Positions 1-5,760 of a stretch of DNA of 6,467 nt are shown here, piece by piece. The number at the start of each line of letters is the position of its first letter. Positions within the stretch are counted from its first letter, which is position 1. A program made the position numbers and the translations under genes. The notes beneath the pieces are model-generated. The model had not been told where the DNA came from. It did not search any database and was given only the letters and a program-made list of their open reading frames with translations. This DNA comes from Bacillota bacterium (lineage in GTDB: Bacteria > Bacillota > Clostridia > Peptostreptococcales > Anaerovoracaceae): NCBI GenBank assembly GCA_017523605.1, contig JAFWVZ010000023.1, positions 1-6,467 on the forward strand, given 5' to 3'.

Positions 1-203
1 AAACGAGTAAGGCTCTGAGCTACGGGTGGCCATGGTGGACACAGATGTTCCAGGCCGGCACGCTTATGGTGGCGCCCATGATGCTCTATCTGTACAACGG
101 GGAGTCCGGCAGCAAGGCGGCGTTCCACAAATGGTTCTTCTACGTGTTCTATCCGCTGCACATGCTTGTGCTGTGGTATCTGCGGTTCGTGCTGTTCAGG
201 TAG
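1..203 (+). CDS. TraX family protein, C-terminal fragment (5' end outside window)
   Basis: The reading frame open from position 3 to the TAG at 201-203 encodes the last 66 residues of a membrane protein. The tail contains LMVAPMMLYLYNGESG, then KAAFHKWFFYVFYPLHMLVL and a final hydrophobic stretch ending in FVLFR. The pattern of a short NGxxG turn followed by KWxFYxFYPxHxLxL is the typical C-terminus of the TraX/acyltransferase-3-like family. F-plasmid TraX acetylates pilin; chromosomal TraX-like proteins in Bacillota are integral membrane proteins of mostly unknown substrate, so no specific reaction is claimed. The fragment overlaps no other real gene. Its stop codon lies inside the probable ribosome binding site of mntP, which suggests the two are co-transcribed. 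Family assignment rests only on this tail. Confidence 0.8.
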   Translation, partial: TSKALSYGWPWWTQMFQAGTLMVAPMMLYLYNGESGSKAAFHKWFFYVFYPLHMLVLWYLRFVLFR

Positions 204-211
204 GTTCAGGC

Positions 212-781
212 ATGAAAGATCTTTTGATTACAAGTTTTCTTCTGGGCATAGGGCTGGCCATGGACGCCTTCAGCGTTTCGCTTGCGAGCGGGCTTAAGGA
301 GCCGGACATGAGCGCCGGACGGTCGATCACCATCTCCGGAACTTTCGGAGCGTTCCAGTTCGCCATGCCGCTCATAGGCTGGTTGTGCGTGCATACAATT
401 GCAAGCTGGTTCGGATGGTTCGAGAAGCTGGTCCCCTGGATAGCGCTCGCTTTGCTGGGCTTCATAGGCGTAAAGATGATAATAGAGGGCTTTAAGGGCG
501 GCGAAGACAAGTCCGCGGGCATGACCGCCGGCACGCTGCTTGTCATGGGCGTAGCCACGTCCATAGATGCTCTGTCCGTAGGCTTTGCCATAGAGCATTA
601 CGGCATCAAAGATGCGATCATCAGTTCCGTGATCATAGGCATAGTAACGCTTCTGATATGCCTGGCCGGAACATACATCGGCAGAAAGCTTGGACTGAAA
701 CTTGCAGGAAAAGCTTCCGTGCTGGGAGGCATAATACTCATTGCGATCGGAATAGAGATATTCGTCAAGGGTATTTTCTGA
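212..781 (+). CDS. mntP: Putative manganese efflux pump MntP
   Basis: This encodes a 189-residue integral membrane protein of the MntP/YebN (DUF204) family, which exports Mn2+ and protects against manganese excess. The length matches the family. It has two related halves, each carrying the hallmark acidic motif: AMDAFSVS (Asp18) in the first helix and ATSIDALSVG (Asp119) in the fourth. These aspartates are expected to line the metal path. The conserved PLIGW (53-57) and MIIEGFKGGED (89-99) are also present, with about six membrane segments. The frame stays open upstream to position 26, but that extension is merely the TraX gene read in another frame. The ATG at 212 starts at the family N-terminus and has an AGGTAGG-like site at 198-204, 7 nt before it. 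No Mn2+-sensing yybP-ykoY riboswitch is visible directly upstream because traX abuts it; any such control would have to act from outside the window. Confidence 0.95.
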   Translation: MKDLLITSFLLGIGLAMDAFSVSLASGLKEPDMSAGRSITISGTFGAFQFAMPLIGWLCVHTIASWFGWFEKLVPWIALALLGFIGVKMIIEGFKGGEDKSAGMTAGTLLVMGVATSIDALSVGFAIEHYGIKDAIISSVIIGIVTLLICLAGTYIGRKLGLKLAGKASVLGGIILIAIGIEIFVKGIF

Positions 782-810
782 GAGCGGTCATTTGAAAGGC
801 GATCATCCGT

Positions 811-1410
811 ATGGGATCCGATATTGAAAAACTGAGAGGCAGGGCACCGGGCATAATACTGCAGGAAGGATGCAGAAGGTCTGCCGTCATAATACCGTTA
901 ATTAAAGAAGTCGACGGAATATATATTCTGTTTGAACGCCGTTCCGAGAAGATCGCCAGGCAGCCGGGAGACATCTGTTTCCCCGGCGGAGCTATCCAGG
1001 ACGGAGAATCACCCGAACAGACAGCTGTCCGCGAAGCCTGCGAAGAACTTCTGATAGATCCGGGTCAGCTGGACGTGATCTGCAGCTGCGACGTGTTCCA
1101 CAACGCAAGCGGCATAGTTTATCCGTTCGCTGCGTGGCTCTCTGGTTACGGCGGAGGCTTTTCCGAAGAAGAAGTAGCGGAGACTTTTAAGGTGCCTCTT
1201 ATCTTTTTTACCGGCACCGATCCCATCGTCTGCACATCCAGGATGGTCCGCGAACCCGACGACGATTTCCCGTATCATCTGATCCACGGAGGCAGGGACT
1301 ACAAGTGGCCGGAGCGGACGGACAAGGAGCTGTTCTACATTTGGGAAGGCCGGGCCGTCTGGGGCATCACGGCACGCATCCTTAAGGGGTTTCTGGATAT
1401 TCTCCGGTAG
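811..1410 (+). CDS. Nudix hydrolase, probable CoA pyrophosphatase
   Basis: This encodes a 199-residue soluble cytoplasmic Nudix hydrolase. The Nudix box spans residues 60-82: Gly60, Glu66, Arg74-Glu75 and Glu78-Glu79 fit G-x5-E-x7-REUxEE, and the glutamates bind the catalytic divalent metals. Just before it, FERRSEKIARQPGDICFPGG (residues 41-60) matches the extra signature of the CoA-pyrophosphatase subgroup (NudL/YeaB, NUDT7/8-like), which cleaves CoA and its derivatives to 3'-phospho-AMP and 4'-phosphopantetheine. The length fits that subgroup. One departure: the usual Gly near the end of the box (EExGU) is Leu81. The ATG at 811 lies 29 bp after mntP, with a GAAAGG-type site about 11 nt upstream. 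There is no terminator or clear promoter in the gap, so it probably shares the mntP transcript. The family is firm; the CoA substrate is inferred from the motif. Confidence 0.88.
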   Translation: MGSDIEKLRGRAPGIILQEGCRRSAVIIPLIKEVDGIYILFERRSEKIARQPGDICFPGGAIQDGESPEQTAVREACEELLIDPGQLDVICSCDVFHNASGIVYPFAAWLSGYGGGFSEEEVAETFKVPLIFFTGTDPIVCTSRMVREPDDDFPYHLIHGGRDYKWPERTDKELFYIWEGRAVWGITARILKGFLDILR

Positions 1411-1430
1411 ATCGTACCGGGTCTATAACT

Positions 1431-1459
1431 GCAGGACATGTAGCGTGTCCTGCTTTTTT
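1431..1459 (+). terminator. Intrinsic terminator after the Nudix gene
   Basis: A perfect 8-bp stem, GCAGGACA (1431-1438) with TGTCCTGC (1446-1453), encloses a 7-nt loop and is followed by six T residues. It sits 20 bp after the Nudix stop and closes the traX-mntP-Nudix unit. Confidence 0.92.
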
Positions 1460-1508
1460 CTTATACTATATATTGGTGAAATTTTTAATACTAAAAAACA
1501 AAAATAGG

Positions 1509-1537
1509 CTTTCATTTTCCCCTGTATTATGTATAAT
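1509..1537 (+). promoter_or_regulatory. Probable housekeeping sigma promoter for the AGCS symporter
   Basis: A perfect TATAAT lies at 1532-1537 in an AT-rich stretch downstream of the preceding terminator. The -35 region is weak: CTTTCA at 1509-1514, 17 bp away, matches three of six consensus bases. Transcription would begin near 1544, so the RNA would open almost directly with the hairpin strand at 1547, as expected for a regulatory leader placed at the 5' end. Confidence 0.65.
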
Positions 1538-1543
1538 AACTAT

Positions 1544-1640
1544 ATACCCCTATCGGTCTTGCAACCGGTGCTGATAGGGGGCAGCAGCCAGCCGGAGCGA
1601 AAAGGAGGTTATACTCTCAATACAGATTAAAAAGGGGAAT
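1544..1640 (+). ncRNA. Structured 5' leader of the AGCS symporter gene, candidate riboswitch
   Basis: About 100 nt separate the predicted transcription start from the symporter ATG. CCCCTATC (1547-1554) pairs perfectly with GATAGGGG (1573-1580). An inner GGT/ACC stem (1555-1557 with 1564-1566) caps it with loop CTTGCA, leaving GGTGCT as a 3'-side bulge. Loop sequence CCGGT (1565-1569) can also pair with GCCGG (1591-1595), giving an H-type pseudoknot whose third loop (10 nt) is long enough to span the first stem. An unused AAAGGAGG follows at 1601-1608 with no start codon at suitable distance, so it is probably structural. The real ribosome site is AAAGGGG at 1631-1637, 8 nt before the ATG; the same 5' CCCCT can pair with its AGGGG, offering an alternative, site-masking fold. 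What is seen is the pairing potential; the switch and its ligand are inference. It lacks the CUCUCAGG core of glycine riboswitches. A Na+-sensing class is one candidate because the gene product is usually Na+-coupled, but I cannot confirm a class by eye. Confidence 0.55.
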
Positions 1641-1645
1641 AGCTG

Positions 1646-3058
1646 ATGGAAACGATTGTTAGTATCAACGATGCTGTAAACAGCTTTGTCTGGGGATGGC
1701 CCGCCATCATTCTTATCTTCGGTGTAGGTATCTACCTTACCATTCGTCTTAAGGGGATCCAGTTCAGAAACATAGGATTCCAGATCCGCGAAACTTACGT
1801 AAAGACATTTAAAGATGCAAAGAAAGGCTCCAAAGAAGCCGGAGAAGGAGAGATAACTTCCTTCCAGGCAGCAATGGCGTCTGTTTCTGCTGTCGTAGGT
1901 TCCGGTAACATCGCCGGCGTAGCTACCGCGATAGTAGCGGGCGGCCCGGGTGCTCTGTTCTGGATGCTCGTCGCGGCCATCATAGGAATGGCTACCAAGT
2001 ACGGCGAGATCGCCCTCGGCATGAAGTACCGCGAAAAGGCGGACGACGGAACGTATGTCAGCGGCCCCATGTATTATATAGCCAAAGGCCTTAAGGCCCC
2101 GTGGCTCGGCAAGATAGTAGCCGTGCTGTTCATATTCTTCAGCATAGTCATCTCCGCCGTAGTCGACACCAACACCATGTCCCAGGCTCTCAACGAGACC
2201 TTCGGACTCAACCCGATAGTTGCAGGCGCCATATTCGCCGTACTAACCGGTATAGTAATATTCGGCGGCATCAAGAGGATAGGCGAGGTCTGCGGACTTC
2301 TTTCGCCGTTCATGGCAGGCGCTTATCTGATCTGCGGACTGCTGATAATAATCCTTAACATCGGTCAGGTCCCCGCAGCAATAGGCCTTATAGTAAGAGC
2401 AGCATTCAACCCGACCGCAGCTCTGGGAGGAGCCGCAGGATTCGGTATCATGACCGCCATCCGCTACGGAATGGCCCGCGGAATATTCTCCAACGAAGCC
2501 GGTATCGGATCCGCTTCCGTAACCCACGCATCCGCCAAGGTAAACGAGCCCGGCGAGCAGGCCATCTGGGGACCGCTGGAAGTATTCGTAGATACTTGCG
2601 TAGTATGCCTCGTTACCGGTCTTACGATAGTTCTCTCCGGACTTTGGGACGGCGGAGCCGAAGGCGTTGGACTTACCATGGCGGCATTCAGCAAGATGCT
2701 TCCCGGAAACTGGGGACAGTATGTGGTACTGTGCGCATCCATACTGTTCGGATTCTCCTGCCTCATCACCTACTATAACTACCTGGAGAAGGGCTGGCTG
2801 GCTCTCTTCGGCAAGGTGATGCACGCAAAGGTAAGCAAGCTGATCGTAAGGATAATCTGGCTGGTATTCATCATGGTCGGTTCCTACAGCACTCTGGGCT
2901 TCGTCTGGGATCTGGCAGATACCTGCAACGGTATCATAATCATCCCGAACCTCATAGCACTTGCAGTTCTTGCAGGTCAGATCGTAAAGATCAAGGAAGA
3001 CTACTGGAAGAAGAACCTTCCGCTCTACAAGGAAGAGAAGGCTGCAAGGAAGAAGTAA
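1646..3058 (+). CDS. Alanine/glycine:cation symporter (AGCS family)
   Basis: This encodes a 470-residue polytopic membrane protein, a normal length for AGCS (sodium:alanine symporter) transporters, which import alanine, glycine and sometimes D-alanine with Na+ or H+. The family hallmarks appear in order: TSFQAAMASVSAVVGSGNIA (71-90) continuing into GVATAIVAGGPGALFWM, then GMATKYGEIALGMKYRE (114-130), GPMYYI (140-145), and the highly conserved RYGMARGIFSNEAGIGSA (273-290). About ten to eleven hydrophobic segments can be picked out, and the C-terminus is a lysine-rich cytoplasmic tail (447-470). The ATG at 1646 has AAAGGGG 8 nt upstream and gives the expected N-terminus. The gene stands alone between two terminators with its own promoter and a structured leader, so it is probably controlled individually. 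The family is certain; which amino acid and which cation it uses cannot be read from sequence alone. Confidence 0.95.
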   Translation: METIVSINDAVNSFVWGWPAIILIFGVGIYLTIRLKGIQFRNIGFQIRETYVKTFKDAKKGSKEAGEGEITSFQAAMASVSAVVGSGNIAGVATAIVAGGPGALFWMLVAAIIGMATKYGEIALGMKYREKADDGTYVSGPMYYIAKGLKAPWLGKIVAVLFIFFSIVISAVVDTNTMSQALNETFGLNPIVAGAIFAVLTGIVIFGGIKRIGEVCGLLSPFMAGAYLICGLLIIILNIGQVPAAIGLIVRAAFNPTAALGGAAGFGIMTAIRYGMARGIFSNEAGIGSASVTHASAKVNEPGEQAIWGPLEVFVDTCVVCLVTGLTIVLSGLWDGGAEGVGLTMAAFSKMLPGNWGQYVVLCASILFGFSCLITYYNYLEKGWLALFGKVMHAKVSKLIVRIIWLVFIMVGSYSTLGFVWDLADTCNGIIIIPNLIALAVLAGQIVKIKEDYWKKNLPLYKEEKAARKK

Positions 3059-3079
3059 TCAGCATTAAACGATATCACG

Positions 3080-3107
3080 GCCCGGGCCTTATGGTCCGGG
3101 CTTTTTT
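3080..3107 (+). terminator. Intrinsic terminator after the AGCS symporter
   Basis: GCCCGGGCC (3080-3088) pairs with GGTCCGGGC (3093-3101), a 9-bp GC-rich stem with one G-T wobble and a TTAT tetraloop, followed by six T residues. It lies 21 bp after the symporter stop. The stretch from here to about 3246 holds no gene I can support. Confidence 0.95.
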
Positions 3108-3276
3108 CGCGCTCCGCTCCAGCCGTCCGGTCCGTATCCTTTGCTTCCGGGTCTATGAATGGCGTCGCTAAAGTCTGTTTATCGACGGGCAAGATGTGAT
3201 GATCCACGATATACGAAAAAAGGGTGTCTTCTAATATAATATCTTTAAGAAAATACCGATTATTTAACTTTTTTTG

Positions 3277-3285
3277 TGATATTAT
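3277..3285 (+). promoter_or_regulatory. Extended -10 promoter for the Na/Pi cotransporter gene
   Basis: TG at 3277-3278, one spacer base, then TATTAT at 3280-3285 form a classic TGN extended -10 element, preceded by a T-rich run. No good -35 box is seen 16-18 bp upstream, which extended -10 promoters tolerate. The start of transcription would fall at about 3292-3294, that is, at the gene's ATG. An alternative TATAAT at 3235-3240, also without a clear -35, would give a leader of about 47 nt that still has no ribosome binding site. Confidence 0.5.
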
Positions 3286-3293
3286 ATCTATGT

Positions 3294-5120
3294 ATGACGA
3301 TTTTTAATGCGATATCATTATTAGGCGGTCTTGCTCTGTTCCTCTACGGCATGAGGATCATGGGCAATGGATTGTCTCAAAGTTCATCCACAGCGTTCAA
3401 GAACGCTCTCAAAAAGGTCACCAACAATCCGGTAGCCGGTTTTCTTGTTGGTGTAGTTGTTACGGCCGTAATTCAAAGTTCCACAGCTACGATAGTAATT
3501 ACCTCGGGTCTTGTAGGCGCGGGTCTTATGACGTTCAAGCAGTCCATAGGCATAATGCTGGGCGCCAACGTCGGAACTACTGTTACCGCTCAGATAATCA
3601 GACTTCTGGACATAAACGCAGACAGCGGATCGATACTCAATTTCTTCAAGCCGAGCACCCTTGCGCCTATAGCCGCCATCATCGGCATAGTCTGCATCAT
3701 GTTCATAAAGAAGCAGAATTCCGGAACCGTGGGTCAGATAGCCATGGGCTTCGGCATACTGTTCACCGGTCTTCTTAACATGACCGCGGCAGTAAGTCCG
3801 CTGTCCGAAGAGCCGTGGTTTGCGAACATGTTCACCGGCGTTTCCGCAAGACCGCTTCTGGGCTTCATCGCGGGCGCTGCGGCTGCGTTCCTTATCCAGA
3901 GCTCTTCAGCTACGATAGGTATCCTGCAGGCTCTGGCTACTACGGGCGTACTTACTTTCAGCTCGGTCTATTCGATAATAATCGGCATCTACATAGGCGA
4001 CTGCGTTACCACTGCCATCGTCTGCTCCATCGGAGCCAAGGCGGACGCCAAGCGCACAGGCATAGCGCACATCATATTCAATCTTTGCGTAGTCGTTCTG
4101 GTTTCGGCAGGTGTTGCCATACTTCATTCCACAGGCGCGCTTTCCGCGATATGGAGCAGACCGATAACCTCCGGCGGCATTGCAAACACCCACACCATTT
4201 TCAGGCTCGCCTGCGCCGTCATCCTTCTTCCGTTTACCAGAGTTCTTGAAAAGGTGACCAGGAAGATCGTAAAGGATACTCCTGTGGCAAACGTTCCGGA
4301 GAAGTATCACGACGCGGAACTGCTGGACAAGGCTCTGTACGGATCCCCGGCTCTTGCGATCTCCAGTGTGCGCAAAGCCATGATCAAAGTTGCGCAGACT
4401 GCGGAGCATAACTATCATAAGGCAAGCTTGCTGATAAACGATTACGTACCGGAGACCGCTGCCCAGATCGAAGAAGACGAAGAGTTCATAGACTTCATGA
4501 CGGACCACATAAACGCTTATCTTGTGGGACTGGCGGATCTCGATACAACTACCGGACGGACCAGCGATCTTGTCAATTACAACATCAAATGCGTGCTCGA
4601 ATTCGAAAGGATAGGGGATCTTGCCCTTAACCTGGCACAGAACGCTCAAGAGCTTAACGCAAAGAACATGAAGCTTTCCCCGGTCGCCCAAAGAGAGATG
4701 ACCGTGATCCACAACGCAATGTCCGAGGTCCTGGACTGGGCAGTCGCTGCTTACAGGGACCGCAGCATAGAGGCCGCAAAACGCATAGAGCCTGTGGAGG
4801 AAGTCGTGGACGAGCTTGTTGAAGATCTCCGAGCCCGACACGTGGAAAGACTTCAGAAAGGCATCTGCAACGTAATAGTCGGATCCACTTTCCTGGACAT
4901 GCTTGTAAACATAGAGCGTATCTCCGACCAGTGTTCCAATATCGGCGTATATACCATCGCGATGTTCGACAAGGAGGCCGACGCGGATCAGCACGAGTAC
5001 CTGCACCGTCTGCACAGCGGCGTGGATCCTGATTTCAACGCCTGGTACGCAAGCGCCAGGGAAAAATACATGGGAATGCTTCAGATAGCGGAGCAGTACC
5101 CGGATACAGAAGAGGAATAA
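3294..5120 (+). CDS. Na+/phosphate cotransporter with C-terminal PhoU-like domain
   Basis: With the ATG at 3294 this is a 608-residue protein of the bacterial NptA/YjbB-type Na/Pi cotransporter family. The membrane part (about 1-320) has the inverted-repeat Na_Pi_cotrans domain with both QSS signatures: QSSTAT (61-66) followed by GANVGTTVTAQ (90-100), and QSSSAT (202-207) followed by GIYIGDCVTTA (231-241). The soluble part (about 340-565) is helical and PhoU-like, with its paired metal-binding motifs ERIGDLALN (438-446) and ERISDQCSN (541-549). Such proteins move inorganic phosphate with Na+, either importing it or relieving excess; the PhoU part is thought to regulate transport. Start choice: a GTG at 3276 is in frame, but the family N-terminus, short and then LxGGLALFLYGM, fits 3294 and the promoter overlaps 3276. 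Neither start has a Shine-Dalgarno. No pst or pho genes are nearby, and terminators bound it on both sides. The second repeat has Tyr-Ile-Gly-Asp-Cys where the first has Asn-Val-Gly-Thr. Confidence 0.93.
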   Translation: MTIFNAISLLGGLALFLYGMRIMGNGLSQSSSTAFKNALKKVTNNPVAGFLVGVVVTAVIQSSTATIVITSGLVGAGLMTFKQSIGIMLGANVGTTVTAQIIRLLDINADSGSILNFFKPSTLAPIAAIIGIVCIMFIKKQNSGTVGQIAMGFGILFTGLLNMTAAVSPLSEEPWFANMFTGVSARPLLGFIAGAAAAFLIQSSSATIGILQALATTGVLTFSSVYSIIIGIYIGDCVTTAIVCSIGAKADAKRTGIAHIIFNLCVVVLVSAGVAILHSTGALSAIWSRPITSGGIANTHTIFRLACAVILLPFTRVLEKVTRKIVKDTPVANVPEKYHDAELLDKALYGSPALAISSVRKAMIKVAQTAEHNYHKASLLINDYVPETAAQIEEDEEFIDFMTDHINAYLVGLADLDTTTGRTSDLVNYNIKCVLEFERIGDLALNLAQNAQELNAKNMKLSPVAQREMTVIHNAMSEVLDWAVAAYRDRSIEAAKRIEPVEEVVDELVEDLRARHVERLQKGICNVIVGSTFLDMLVNIERISDQCSNIGVYTIAMFDKEADADQHEYLHRLHSGVDPDFNAWYASAREKYMGMLQIAEQYPDTEEE

Positions 5121-5141
5121 ACGATTTATCGATCAATACCT

Positions 5142-5170
5142 AAAAAGCATGTAACCTCGCATGCTTTTTT
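5142..5170 (+). terminator. Intrinsic terminator between the Na/Pi gene and the sigma gene
   Basis: AAAAAGCATG (5142-5151) pairs perfectly with CATGCTTTTT (5160-5169) around an 8-nt loop, with a further T at 5170. The T-run on one arm and A-run on the other mean it could stop RNA polymerase from either direction. It starts 21 bp after the Na/Pi stop codon. Its loop and right arm overlap a candidate ECF promoter. Confidence 0.85.
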
Positions 5171-5175
5171 GCGTC
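5150..5175 (+). promoter_or_regulatory. Candidate ECF-type promoter, probably autoregulatory
   Basis: TGTAAC (5150-5155), a 16-bp spacer, and CGTC (5172-5175) match the layout of ECF-sigma promoters (an AAC-containing -35 and a CGTC/CGTA-type -10, as known for sigma-X, sigma-W and sigma-M of Bacillus). Transcription would start around 5182-5185, just before the GAGGG ribosome site (5188-5192) of the sigma gene. ECF sigma factors commonly transcribe their own operon. No good sigma-70 -10/-35 pair is seen in the same gap. The -35 lies in the terminator's left arm end and loop. Confidence 0.6.
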
Positions 5176-5199
5176 TTTATAGGCGAAGAGGGTTTTTAC

Positions 5200-5760
5200 A
5201 TGGACGATCTGCAGATCATAGAAGGCTTTTTCAACAGACAGGAGGACGCCATAGGCGCTGCTCTGGATAAATACGGAAGGTACTGCGGCACCGTTGCCGG
5301 CAATATCCTTGCGGATCATTCAGATGTGGAAGAATGCGTAAACGACTGCATGCTTAAAGCCTGGAACAGCATACCGCCGGCCAGACCCGCCAGTCTTAAG
5401 GCGTATCTTGGAAAGATTGCAAGGAATCTGGCGCTGGACAAGGCCGCAAAGGCTTCCGCCAAGAAACGCGGAGGCGGGGAATACACGCTTGCGCTGGACG
5501 AGCTTTCGGAGATAGTCTCCGGAGGAACGGAACCGGAAAAGGCCGTTGAGAACAGCGAGCTGACAAAAGCCATAGACCGGTTCCTGGGCGAACTGGACGA
5601 GACCAAGCGCAAAGTGTTCGTAAGGCGCTACTGGTACCTTGATCCGGTATCGGAGATAGCGTCGCGGCTGGACCTTAAGGAGTCCAACGTAAAGACGATG
5701 CTCTTCCGTTTAAGGAAAGACCTGGCGCAGCATCTTAGAAAAGAGGGTATTGAAATATGA
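5200..5760 (+). CDS. ECF-type RNA polymerase sigma factor
   Basis: This encodes a 186-residue sigma-70 family protein with only regions 2 and 4, the ECF architecture and usual length. Region 2 covers about 24-86, including DVEECVNDCMLKAWNSIPP (42-60) and SLKAYLGKIARNLALDKAAK (65-84), which correspond to the core-binding and -10 recognition helices. Region 4 covers about 122-178, with the helix-turn-helix VSEIASRLDLKESNVKTMLF (150-169) that reads the -35. A linker rich in Gly, Ser and Glu joins them. The frame is open back to an ATG at 5161, but that codon lies within the terminator hairpin; the ATG at 5200 has GAGGG 7 nt upstream and gives the standard start. Its stop overlaps the next start as ATGA, implying translational coupling to the probable anti-sigma factor. 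The inducing signal is not evident. Confidence 0.92.
   Translation: MDDLQIIEGFFNRQEDAIGAALDKYGRYCGTVAGNILADHSDVEECVNDCMLKAWNSIPPARPASLKAYLGKIARNLALDKAAKASAKKRGGGEYTLALDELSEIVSGGTEPEKAVENSELTKAIDRFLGELDETKRKVFVRRYWYLDPVSEIASRLDLKESNVKTMLFRLRKDLAQHLRKEGIEI

Noticed and set aside
26..211. N-terminal extension of MntP by 62 residues from an ATG at 26
   Set aside because: The extension is the TraX gene read out of frame, is not membrane-like in the way MntP starts, and the ATG at 212 has a ribosome site and the family N-terminus.
1560..1585. TGCAAC at 1560-1565 as an ECF -35 element
   Set aside because: No CGTC/CGTA-like -10 follows at 16-17 bp, and the sequence is explained better as the loop of the leader hairpin.
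1540..1640. Glycine riboswitch before the AGCS gene
   Set aside because: Although ACTCTCAATACAG at 1613-1625 faintly resembles the 3' part of that aptamer, the CUCUCAGG core and a matching 5' GGAGAG strand are missing, and the leader is too short for the usual tandem arrangement.
2243..2824. 193-codon minus-strand frame inside the AGCS gene
   Set aside because: It is a shadow of a strongly conserved transporter coding sequence; no domain or ribosome site supports it.
3025..3207. 60-codon minus-strand frame across the symporter terminator
   Set aside because: It spans a strong terminator hairpin and the end of the symporter gene, with no domain or ribosome site; the intergenic stretch 3108-3246 shows no gene.
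3906..5015. 369-codon open frame on the minus strand
   Set aside because: It lies entirely within the Na/Pi-PhoU gene, has no recognisable domain, and its composition is what the complement of a biased coding strand produces.
5161..5199. Earlier sigma factor start at 5161
   Set aside because: That ATG lies in the terminator stem, upstream of the predicted transcript start and without a ribosome site; 5200 has GAGGG 7 nt before it.
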